Source: Owenia fusiformis
Lineage: Eukaryota > Annelida > Polychaeta > Sabellida > Oweniidae
Direction of reading: 5' to 3'
DNA length: 64,000 bases
NCBI GenBank assembly: GCA_903813345.2
Contig: CAIIXF020000003.1
Location: 3,374,109 to 3,438,108 of the forward strand
Shown: positions 11,501 through 20,821 of the stretch, in pieces
Position numbering within the stretch: position 1 is the stretch's first letter
Layout of the letters: each line of letters begins with the position of its first letter
Made by a program: the position numbers and the translations under genes
The notes under the pieces: model-generated
What the model was told of the DNA's origin: nothing
What the model saw: the letters and a program-made list of their open reading frames with translations, nothing else
The model's database searches: none

Positions 11501-14500
11501 ACTTTACCAACACAATTTTAGGACGAAAAATCCAAAATGGCCACCTTAAAATTTACCCAGAATGCTAAAAATTTAGTCAGTTCTAGATTTTTAAACTAAG
11601 AATCACCCCTGAAAATTTTTGATTAATCTGTCACACAGTTAACCAGAAAACATGTAAACAAGACTTTATAGAGAAGATTTTAGGAAGGAAAATGGCTGCC
11701 TTGACATTGACGCAGAATGCCAAAAAACTAATGAGATGTAGATTTTCATACTAAGAATCATCCCTGAAAATTTGAAATTGATCTACCAAACGGTTCACCT
11801 AAAAACGCGTAAACAAGACTTTACAGGCAAGATTTTAAGACGGAAAATCCAAAATGGCTGCCTTGACATTTATCCAGAATGCCAAAAAACTATTCAGATC
11901 GAGATTTTCATACTAAGAATCATCCCTGAAAATTTGAAATTGATCTATAGAACGGTTCACCTGGAAATGTGTAGACAAGACTTTACAGACAAGCTTTTAG
12001 GACGGAAAATCCAAAATGGCTGCCTTGACATTTACCCAGAATACCAAAAAACTGACCAGTTCTACATTTTCAGACTCAGAAACATCTCTGAAAATTTGAA
12101 ATTGATCTACCAAACCGTTCACCTGAAAACGCGTAGACAAGACTTTACAGACAAGATTTTAGGACGGAAAATCCAAAATGGCTCCCTTGACATTTACCCA
12201 GAATGCCAAAAAACTAATCAGATCTAGATTTTGATACTAAGAATCATCCCTGAAATTTGAAATTGATACCCAGAATGCCAAAAAACTGATCAGTTCTACA
12301 TTTTCAGACTAAGCAACATCTCTGAAAATTTGGAATTGATCTACCAAACGGTTCACCTGAAAACACGTAGACAAGACTTGACAGACAAGATTTTAGGACG
12401 GAAAAATCCAAAATGGCCGACAATAAAAAAGTGATTGTGAGTTTTTGCTGATTTCTTTTTACAAAATTATCACATATAACTACTGTTAATAATAACATAG
12501 GCTTTTACAACAAAGTACATCTGAAATTATTTATAAAGCTACTAAATAGTTAATGTATGAAAACTCAAAAACACCATTCAATATGATACAAAGTATTATC
12601 GTTAACTTTTCTTAAGACATTCAAGATGGCTGACATGACTGAGTTAACAGGTCCAAAACCTAATCAGATCTAGATTGAAGTGAGCTGAACAAGATGAAAA
12701 AGTTTTAAAAGCAACTGTGAAGCCGTTTTTCTTAAAGTTTGCAGACAAGGATTTTAGCATTTGACTTCAAAATGGCCGACAGGAAGAAGGTATCGAGTTA
12801 ATTTTTTTTCATCCACATCTGTATGCACAGATGATATCCGGACGTACGGACGGACAGACGGACGGACAGACAGACAGACGGACGCGCCTAGGCCGACAAT
12901 ATGGCCCCACACTATGTGGTGGGGACATAAAAACGTTCATAAATTCAAGTAAGCCATGGTTAAATCAAGGTATCATAACTTCATGTAAAAACAAACACAA
13001 ATTATATCATAAATACATTACACATCCTTCTATTGAAAATCAAGAGGCTTACAAAGTATTTATAAACAAATTGCAACATATAATTCGCTTTTTCTGAACA
13101 AAAACACATTATAGTTCTAAGTTCCATGAAGTTAAAGGTAATCTAGGCAAACTTGGTCAATTATTTATAACATTTTGAGAAGAAATAAAAATTCAAATGC
13201 ATCTGGATTTAACATGCTCATTAATAATAGTTTAACGAAAGATAAATTAACTGTGGCAAACTATTTGTCTTCATAATTTGCAAATGTTGGTCCAAAGATT
13301 TTTGTTTGCATCAAAAATTAATTCCAATGGGTCACCATTTGCCAAGAAACAAACATTCTATATTTCTGGATCCTGTTACTGAAGATGAAATTTTAGCTTT
13401 AATGCAGGGTCTTGGTGTTTGGAGGAGCATGGAAATGTGCACTTCTTGGCTTTGTTAGATTATGATAAAGCTCAAACCATAGTTTCTTATAAATATTTCA
13501 TGTCTACCATTTTGTTTGCCGGAACTACTTCTAGACTTCCTGATTAATCCTCATACAAGTTTTGTGAGTTCACCAAGTGACATGAATTATCACTAGTATA
13601 TTTTATCTATAACAGTATAATAATCATGATAGATACATGATAGAGGCTTTATGAATGATAAACAGTGGATACATGAGTGAGGATTACTTTGGACTAGAAA
13701 ATAGTCCATGCAAACAAAATGGTGGACATGAAATATTTAGAATTCGCAATGGTTTGAGCTTTATTATACTCTAACAATGCAAGAAGTACACAGTTTCATG
13801 CTCCTTTGATGTCCATTGGTAAGGTAAGATGATTTGTGGAAATTTTGGAGTCTTACAAATGTGTCTCCGTTGCAATCATACTCCTTAAACGTTTAAAAGG
13901 TTGTCCTCCTTCACTGTTTCCGTGCTAGCTTTAGGGACCCAAGCACCTCCAATTCATAGTTAAATGCGTTTTAAATGTGAAGTTTTGTTTGACATGTCTC
14001 TTTAGTCAGGAAATGCATTCACATATAAGGAAAACAGGTACACAAAATCATATCAAAAAAATATGGCTGCCATTTTTGTACTTTTGATTAACTTTAGCGT
14101 TTCCTTAACTACAATCTATGGACGATAATATGATATCAAGTTTGTTACATGGTGAATTGTGATATCATGGATGATCTTAGAATGTGTCTAATTTTCGGGA
14201 AATCAATGTTGAGCCAAATTCATATCTTGAGATTTATGAGGAATTAGAAGGAAATTCCAAAGAAGACGTCAAATGAAAACAAAAGGTGAGATCATAATAA
14301 GGAAAAAGATAGCTTTTCAAATCATTTTTTCTTCATTTTTTCTCTATTTCTAGAGATGAATTCAAATTCTATCACATTGGAGATATAAAACATAATTACT
14401 TACTGTTTTCAGTAGACTGTATTTTCCTCGGTACTATTGGTTTCGGATTTCCCCCTGTCATATATACCCTCGGCAATATCATAGAGATGTATAGAAGACA

Positions 14501-17500
14501 TGCCAGAAGTACCAGAACTGGTAATTTAAATTTACTTGTATGCGATAAGTTCATTATGTCTATTTATTTTCCTCAAGTTGTTTTCATATGCGTATATTGT
14601 GTACAGTAATCAGTCAACCAATTGATGATCACAGTGCGCCCTCCATTATCATCTCCCCATGAACAAAAATAAATTCATCCTATTTTTCAAAATAAATATA
14701 CTGTTTTATTGTTACATTTATATGCACACTAGTATCTTGTTGACCTATATTGAGGACAGTATTGATGTATGGGCCACTTATTAAAGTCATAATTCAATTG
14801 TGAAGTGTAGAGGCATAGATTCCAAACCAAGAAGTATTTTTGTGTCTGTCAAAATTCATTCACATTCTACACATTCCTAGTCCTACATCTTATCCAAATA
14901 TGTTATTAATTAATGAAACATAACAGTATAATCTTTTAATTTTTAAGTCATGTTTCCAGGTATTTATTATCACATTTTATTCCATTTCCAAACGTTTTTA
15001 CTTCGCAACCGTGTGTTTCTAAGAGAAAGCGATAAACAAACCCCATCTTGAACAATATATTATTTTGTACAGCTTTTCAGAAAATTCAGAAAAATCATCG
15101 TTACTTGATTCATCCATTCCAATTATATGAGTCTGGAATTGAGATTGGAAATGAAAAAAATGTGATTTTGAAAGATTGTTTGTGTTTTTAGTAGAGGACA
15201 TGTGTCAAATCCGAGTATGTCTGCAATTTTTTCCACATTTGCTAGTAGAAACAAGTCAGTGCCTTGAGTTCGTTTTAAGAAAATAATGTTCGTTACCATC
15301 AGAAAAACGTGTTAGCATACAAGTTGTAATAATTTGACGAATGTTCAGGTTCATGCAAGGAGGATTGGCAATCATTATTCAAACTCGATACTCCGTTGCC
15401 TTGTGTTGAACAATTTAGTAAAACTATTTCTATAAAATTCTGTTTGGATTCAAGGTACATGTAGTTCATAAGAAGATGTACGAGGGTTGATCCAAAAGTT
15501 CCGAACCGTTTGCTCTAAAAATCTTAATACCTTCTGAATATTGTTCGTATTTGGCCACAACCACCCCTTATATAGTAGTTTCATTTTGCATAAAGATAAG
15601 TTATAAACTTGACCAGCAACATAGGTGTCTGGTTACCATAGCAACATGACAACAGGGTAGGTGGAGCAAGAGCATGACACAGTTATCTTGGTTCAACGTC
15701 AATGGAGCTTATTATTCAAAGGTCAATTACAAAACCTTATCACTCACTTATAAAGTTGTAAACTAAATTACTTTTATGAGGTACTAAGATCTATTTTGAG
15801 TCAATCAATTAGGTATGACACTTACTCAGTCATTGTCAGTTTAAAAATGTTTTCCAAATGCTGAAGAAAGATCTTAAAGATGCTATGAGAAAAAACGGCC
15901 AGATCTCCTTGGGAACTTTTACTTTCACCATGATAATGCCCAAGCCCGCAGAGCCAATGCTTCAATAGAGGCAATACACGAGTGCTTACAGGCCCAACTA
16001 CAGCCCCATCCACCATATTCTTCTGATATGGCACCATGTGACTTTCATATGTTTCCTGAGGCCAAGAAACCACTGCGTGGTATCCATCTTGATGATGAAG
16101 CTGACGTTATCCAGGCATTTACTAATAGCGTTTATGCTACAGATAAAGGTGAACTTCACCATGTATTTCAGAACTTGTTGAAACGCTGTAAAAAATGTGT
16201 AGCACATGGTGGTGACTATTTTGAAGGCGAATGAACTTATAAACTATAATTACCTATTGTAGGAGATTTTATGGGGGTGAAACTCCATGAATTGAAGTGA
16301 TCTGAAATAGCTCTTCAATTGCTGTAATTCGGAATAAAGTTATATTTATTCCAGCTCCACCTACCCTGTTCTCATGTTGCTATGGCAACCAGACACCTGT
16401 GTTGCTGGTCAGATTTATTCTTTATTTTTACACAAAGTGAAACAGCTATATATGGGGTGGTTGTGGCCAAATATGAACAATATTCATATAATATTGAGAT
16501 TTTGAGAGCAAACGGTTCGGAACTTTTGGATCAACCCTCGTATATAACGAATTTTCTTACTAATTCTATACATATGCTATATGTTCGGGTGTTACTGAAA
16601 CGTATTTTTTTTGTGTAATTGACAACCACCAACTAAAAATTAAAAACGAATGGTCAATTTAGACCATGTAATTTTGTTTTGCTGTCCATATTCTGAAATT
16701 TTGTTTGGTATTTATAATATAGACAGATATAACAGAAATCTAAAGTATTTGTTGACGCAATAAACTAAATATTTATTAATAGTAACGGAGGTTTTTAATG
16801 CCTTATTCAAATAAATGTTGGTTGACATATAACATGGCACATCTTGAAAACGAGGAAGAGATAATTGAAAATATTTCACAGTATTATCCAACAATATATG
16901 TTCTTATGTCTAAACAAAAAAATAATCAGTGCTTCTCTGACTTGAAAAATCAGATTTTTCAAACTTGAATTTAGAGATTTTTTGGAATTTGGGTGCTATT
17001 CAATAACTGCGAGCGTAGGCGAGCGTAGGAACAGGCCACAGGGTCGCCGAAGAAATTATAACTCGGAGTTATAATATTTGTTCATTTCTGAGGTCCCCGT
17101 AGAAATCAATTACTGGCTCAACAAGATTGAATCATTATTTGTCAATGTTTCACGATCACTTTTCATTTGATATTACATCCTAGCACTATGAAAAACATTT
17201 ATAAATTGTCCTGATGTAAATAAAATGAAAAAGGTATTATTTATCAACAGAAACTTAAAATTCACCGTGCGGCTGCCGTGGGAAATGTGACTGCAAAAGT
17301 ATGAGAGCGCAGAAATTCTACGGCGAGCGTAGAAAAGCTACTGGCCGCAGAAATGATAGACCGCACGGAGGCTGTGGGAAATGTGACTGGGTGTTATCAA
17401 TACATGACTATTTTAACATTTTATAATATATTTGTAACGCATAGTCGTGTACTATTTTATCATATTGGCCACTATGTTAGCAATGCATTAACACCCCAGT

Positions 17501-18871
17501 CACTTTTGTCGCACGGCGGCCGCAAGTCGACCGCAGAACAATTAAATCGGTGAATTTCTGCGGCGAGCGTAGAAAAACTACGCTCGCCTTGCGGCCTCCG
17601 TACAGGTCGCAGGGAAGGCGTAGAAATTATAACTCGGAGTTATAATATTTGTTTATTTCTGAGGTCCCCGTAGAAATCAATTACTGGCTCAACAAGATTG
17701 AATCATTATTTGTCAATGTTTCACGATCACTTTTCATTTGATATTACATCCTAGCACTATGAATAACATTTATAAATTGTCCTGATGTAAATAAAATGAG
17801 AAAATTATTATTTATCAACAGAAACTTAAAATTCACCGTGCGGCTGCCGTGGGAAATGTGACTGCAAAAGTATGAGAGCGCAGAAATTCTACGGCGAGCG
17901 TAGAAAAGCTACTGGCCGCAGAAATGATAGACCGCACGGAGGCCGTGGGAAATGTGACTGGGTGTTATCAATACATGACTACTTTAACATTTTATAATAT
18001 ATTTGTAACGCATAGTCGTGTACTATTTTATCATATTGGCCACTATGTTAACAATACATTAACACCCAGTCACATTTGTCGCACGGCGGCCGCAAGTCGA
18101 CCGCAGAACAATTAAATCGGTGAATATCTGCGGCGAGCGTAGAAAAACTACGTTCGCCTTGCGGCCTCCGTACAGGTCGCAGGGAAGGCGTAGAAATTAT
18201 AACTTGGAGTTATAATATTTGTTCATTTCTGAGGTCCCCGTAGAAATCAACTGGATCAACAAGATTGAATCATTATTTGTCAATGTTTCACGATCACTTT
18301 TCATTTGATATTACATCCTAGCACTTTGAATAATATACTAACAGAAAGGCATGTTTGTTATGCTTAGAATGGAACAAGTTTGAAGAAAAACGGTGCAGTA
18401 TAGACTCGCAATCCTTGATTTTCATACATCTGGAATGTCCAAAATTCACATTAACGATTTTAAACGTGCATAGTTGGATCCGCGTGATTATGGACGATAT
18501 AAACATTATTAAAGCGTCTATGTATAGTTCGACATGGCAAATACTGGCAGAAAACTCTGTAATACCATGTACTTCTAGCAACACACTGAAATGTTATTGT
18601 TGTTTACGATCAGATGATACGTCACAACTTTTAATCAATGCATCTATATCCATCTGAGTGCATCGTTACATGTCACACTAGTCACGTGAGAATTTATAAT
18701 TTTAACGAGTCCGTTTTTGTAAAACAATCCGTTTTTGTAAAACAATAAGATTTGAGAGCTCACGATCTCAATGAGTTTCAGCAACTTATACATTCCTGAT
18801 ATAGCGAGATAAATAGTGACATAAAAAAGGACGAAAGCGCCGAAAACGGAACAAATCGTGGAACTTTCCAT
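8530..18871 (-). CDS. DUF268-family protein with N-terminal membrane anchor (three exons)
   Basis: Coding exons on the minus strand are 18871-18764 (36 codons), 15132-15042 and 9407-8530. Junctions are ATC/GTGAGC, CAG/ACTCAT, TGGG/GTTTGT and TTCTTCAG/AACCTG. The phases fit (0, then 1) and give 358 aa. Exon 1 starts with MESST and forms a hydrophobic helix (residues about 6-26) followed by lysines, a likely signal anchor. The third exon carries the recognisable DUF268 core, an S-adenosylmethionine methyltransferase-like fold of unknown function: VVIGSQSPW, then EHSGLGRYGDPLNPYGD, then MLKPGGLFILGLP. The last exon is certain as DUF268. The two upstream exons rest on phase and splice sites, and the exon-2 donor is weak. 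The introns are full of transposons. The substrate is unknown. Confidence 0.65.
9926..10028. repeat. 103 bp hairpin-forming palindrome in the DUF268 intron
   Basis: TATGACCTGAATCGATTGCAAA at the left end recurs as its reverse complement at the right end, separated by about 57 bp of AT-rich sequence. It is probably the tip of a MITE or foldback remnant. Confidence 0.7.
10140..10440. repeat. Dispersed repeat, inverted partner at 14630-14940
   Basis: Shared blocks, in opposite orientation, include GAAGTGTAGAGGCATAGATT, CATCTTATCCAAATAT, ATGCACACTAGTATC, TTGACCTATATT and ATCTCCCCATGAA. The two copies face each other about 4.2 kb apart inside the DUF268 intron. No gene is present. Confidence 0.75.
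10450..11443. other. Intronic DNA with a GT-rich tract
   Basis: The plus strand at about 10690-11110 is unusually rich in G and T (repeated TTGTG, GTGTT, GGTTG). It is interrupted by the MITE at 10789-10954. I see no exon here on either strand. Confidence 0.4.
10789..10954 (-). mobile_element. MITE, inverted second copy of the 8264-8438 element
   Basis: It begins CCGGTGTGAAAG and ends CCTTTTACACCGG, mirroring the copy at 8264-8438. It sits inside the GT-rich tract, which continues on both sides. It has a poly-C run near its left end. Confidence 0.75.
11444..12928. mobile_element. Helitron-like (pearl-type) element with core tandem repeats and ACGG microsatellite
   Basis: About five copies of a 150-170 bp core repeat occupy roughly 11520-12430. 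Each has CAAAATGGC, CTTGACATTTACCCAGAATG, CCAAAAAACT and AGACAAGACTTTACAGA. An AT-rich unique part follows, then an (ACGG/ACAG)n tract at 12842-12883 and GTGGTGGGGACAT. The left edge has the matching inverted ATGTCCCCACCA. Core repeats plus an (ACGG)n microsatellite is the layout of bivalve pearl elements, now regarded as non-autonomous Helentrons. The open frame at 11772-12227 is a by-product of the repeats, not a gene. A second, related element lies at 60683-61791. Confidence 0.65.
12930..13420 (+). pseudogene. LINE remnant: linker between endonuclease and RT domains
   Basis: The frame around 12940-13095 reads KPWLNQGI..S..NKHKLYHKY..HPS, a typical segment between the endonuclease and the RT of jockey/RTE-like LINEs. 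After a stop and frameshifts, sequence around 13256-13300 continues with a 'YFANVGPK' motif of the same region. The 3' end is cut by the MITE at 13424. It is degenerate and intronic to the DUF268 gene on the opposite strand. Confidence 0.65.
13424..13804. mobile_element. 381 bp MITE with about 110 bp inverted arms
   Basis: The left arm GGAGCATGGAAATGTG..CACTTCTTGG runs through AAAGCTCAAACCAT and CATGTCTACCATTTTGTTTG. The right arm (about 13690-13804) is its reverse complement with modest divergence. No coding capacity. Confidence 0.7.
13805..14629. other. Intronic DNA, nothing recognised
   Basis: AT-rich sequence of the DUF268 second intron. I see no exon, RNA gene or clear repeat boundary. 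Confidence 0.35.
14630..14940. repeat. Dispersed repeat, inverted partner of 10140-10440
   Basis: See the partner entry for the shared blocks. This copy has an extra insertion around 14845-14885 between GAAGTATTTTTGTG and CATCTTATCC. Confidence 0.75.
15481..16540 (+). mobile_element. Mariner-family transposon relic with long TIRs
   Basis: The ends are CGAGGGTTGATCCAAAAG and its reverse complement, with TA outside both (15479-15480, 16541-16542). The inverted repeats extend inward about 190 bp, through CAGCAACA..GGTGTCTGGTT and CAGGGTAGGTGGAGC. Between them, 15918-16234 on the plus strand encodes the C-terminal half of a mariner transposase: HHDNA with the second catalytic Asp, PPYSSDMAPCDF with the third about 35 residues on, and a KKCVAHGGDYFEG terminus. 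The N-terminal half and first catalytic Asp are missing, so the copy cannot encode a full transposase. It is inserted in a repeat whose uninterrupted copy lies at 4900-5110. Confidence 0.9.
16985..18327. repeat. Tandem repeat, 570 bp period, about 2.3 copies
   Basis: GAAATTATAACTCGGAGTTA occurs at 17053, 17623 and (one change) 18193, exactly 570 bp apart, and the intervening text is nearly identical. Each unit holds GC-rich short inverted segments (GCGAGCGTAG, CCGCACGGAGG, GCCGTGGGAAATGTGACTG) in an AT-rich body. The third unit breaks off near 18327. The 60-70 codon frames inside are by-products. Confidence 0.85.
18355..18657 (+). other. Unrecognised 100-codon ORF in the DUF268 first intron
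   Basis: An ATG-initiated frame of 100 codons with several cysteines lies antisense to the DUF268 intron. I recognise no motif and no flanking exons. A chance ORF is most likely. Confidence 0.15.
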
Positions 18872-19436
18872 ATATGACCAGACAACCTTCCTGGGTGTAA
18901 AAAGCAACTGTGCCGAAAGTTTCCTCCATTTTTTGTCTATTTTTCGCAATTTTTACCCCTACCCCTAAAATTTATAGGGGTAGGCTTAATGACCATCCAT
19001 AACATTTTAGGATTATCATTAAATAGTATCATAATTTCAATGTTGGGACCTTTTACCATGATACACATGATAATGAGTGAGATTGCAGTCAATTTTTAGC
19101 AAAATGAATATTTACTTATCTTTAATTAATTCCTTTTATCTCTTTTCCATAGTGGCATGTACTTCGACATAATAAACAACGTAATTTTAATTGAAAATAA
19201 AGTTTGACAAACTATGTGACATCTGATGAGTGACTTGAATGCAAATACAGAATAATCTAGCAAAAAGTGTATCTTTCTTAAACAACTACCAAAATCACTT
19301 CTTGTTTTTGACAAGGTCATGCTTGAGTGACAATGAGCATCAACGTTTATGATAGGATCTAGATCAGTTTTTGTAAGTATGATTTTGACCTACATGATTA
19401 ATAAAAATAATCAAGAAGTTGTTCTGTTTATTTTGA
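18872..19436. other. Putative upstream region of the DUF268 gene
   Basis: This stretch lies immediately 5' of the proposed start codon at 18871. It contains the short palindromic run ACCCCTAAAATTTATAGGGGT (about 18957-18977) and AT-rich DNA. No core promoter element could be assigned. Confidence 0.3.
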
Positions 19437-19864
19437 TTAAAGAGGCTCTATGCCATAGGATAGCAAAATCAAGACCCTCTGGACATTTTGCATATTAAGT
19501 TTCACCACATATATACCCATCTACTTACCAAAGAAGAAGTCCCAAATCCCCCTCTTTCAGTGTTAATTTCGCAATTGTGCTGGCCGATCTAATTATTTTC
19601 GAAGAAATTAATTCAATCTGAAGTGTGAATATACCGGGAAAGTTGTCCTGTTATCTGATTGGTCGTTGAATTTGTTCATCATAAACCTGATTGACTGCCT
19701 GGTTCAAGGCACTTGTGGGCGCTTGTGTGACTCAATGGGGATTCCTCTCGCTAGCTGAGGAATCGATTGTGTTTAATTCTAAGGTTTGATTGTTCTGTTG
19801 ATTATTTCCGATATTTCGGCAATGATATACCCAAAAGTTATTCTCAAGATATATCTATGGTATG

Positions 19865-20715
19865 TGTTACAGTAGTGAGCTACATGTATATTATATTCTA
19901 CTATATTCACCTATAGTTTAATTTGTAATCTATGCTTGCTGTATATGTTGAGCTATTCTTCATTAGAGATCTTAGGTCAAGGTCACAATGACATTATACA
20001 CTGTATCTTGTAAACAAAACTGAACTGAATGACTCATTAACCCTTGACCATCCAGATAGTTCTAGAAATTATAACCATTCATTAAAATTTAATCATGTCA
20101 CTAAAGATGTCCAATCAAGATGTAGTTCCGGAAGATTCATTTCTGGATAATTCTTTCACATTATAAAAAGAACAGCACAGTGACTCTCATTAGCAGATAA
20201 TTAAATCATCATAACTGGACATCTCAAAGGAACTAAATAAAGCAGAATTTCAAAGTTGATCAAAGGACATCTTCTTAACAGAAAATAACAGACACATACT
20301 GTGGGAACATTTATAACACTACAAACACACAACCTGAGGACTTTATATGGACATATATTACAACACACACTATATACGGATTATCATATACATTCGTGGA
20401 TTATCATAATTATTTGTGGATTATCATCAAACATTATTGGATACGAACATTATAGGATTACGACAAACATTATTGGATTATTACAAACATTGGAGAACTA
20501 TTAACGATTATTGAAACCTTCGTGATCTGGAACATTCTCAAGGATCGTCAACGACATTTATCGACATCAAGAATAAGCCGTATCATTGATTGAACATCAC
20601 TTAAGTATTAAACCTCCTTTATATTATTGTTATATTATTTAGTTTTCAAAACATAAATATATTGTTATCATATTTTAATTGCTGTTTTTACTTTCTGTTA
20701 TTTTCGAACGTAACA
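19865..20715 (+). repeat. 5' LTR
   Basis: 851 bp, TGTTACAG...CGTAACA, matching the 3' LTR in length and, as far as I compared, in sequence. An AT-rich segment with repeated GGATTATCA and CATTATTGGAT motifs lies in its second half. The 67-codon frame at 20301-20504 recurs at 24874-25077 and is not a gene. Confidence 0.92.
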
Positions 20716-20720
20716 GAAAT

Positions 20721-20738
20721 TGGGGGCTCGTCCGGGAT
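20721..20738 (+). promoter_or_regulatory. Primer-binding site, tRNA-Pro type
   Basis: TGGGGGCTCGTCCGGGAT lies five bases after the 5' LTR. This 18-mer is the classical site complementary to the 3' end of tRNA-Pro, where minus-strand DNA synthesis is primed. Confidence 0.9.
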
Positions 20739-20821
20739 ACAACTACAACAAGCTAAAATTCAAATATTTCAAAATTCGAAATCCAAAACTTGTACATTTA
20801 AATTGTGAAGACAGCAATTAA

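Noticed and set aside
18355-18657. 100-codon plus-strand gene
   Set aside because: No recognised motif, no splice partners, and it lies antisense in the first intron of the DUF268 gene. Listed only as an unrecognised ORF.
20301-20504. 67-codon ORF, repeated at 24874-25077
   Set aside because: Lies within the two LTRs and repeats only because the LTRs do.
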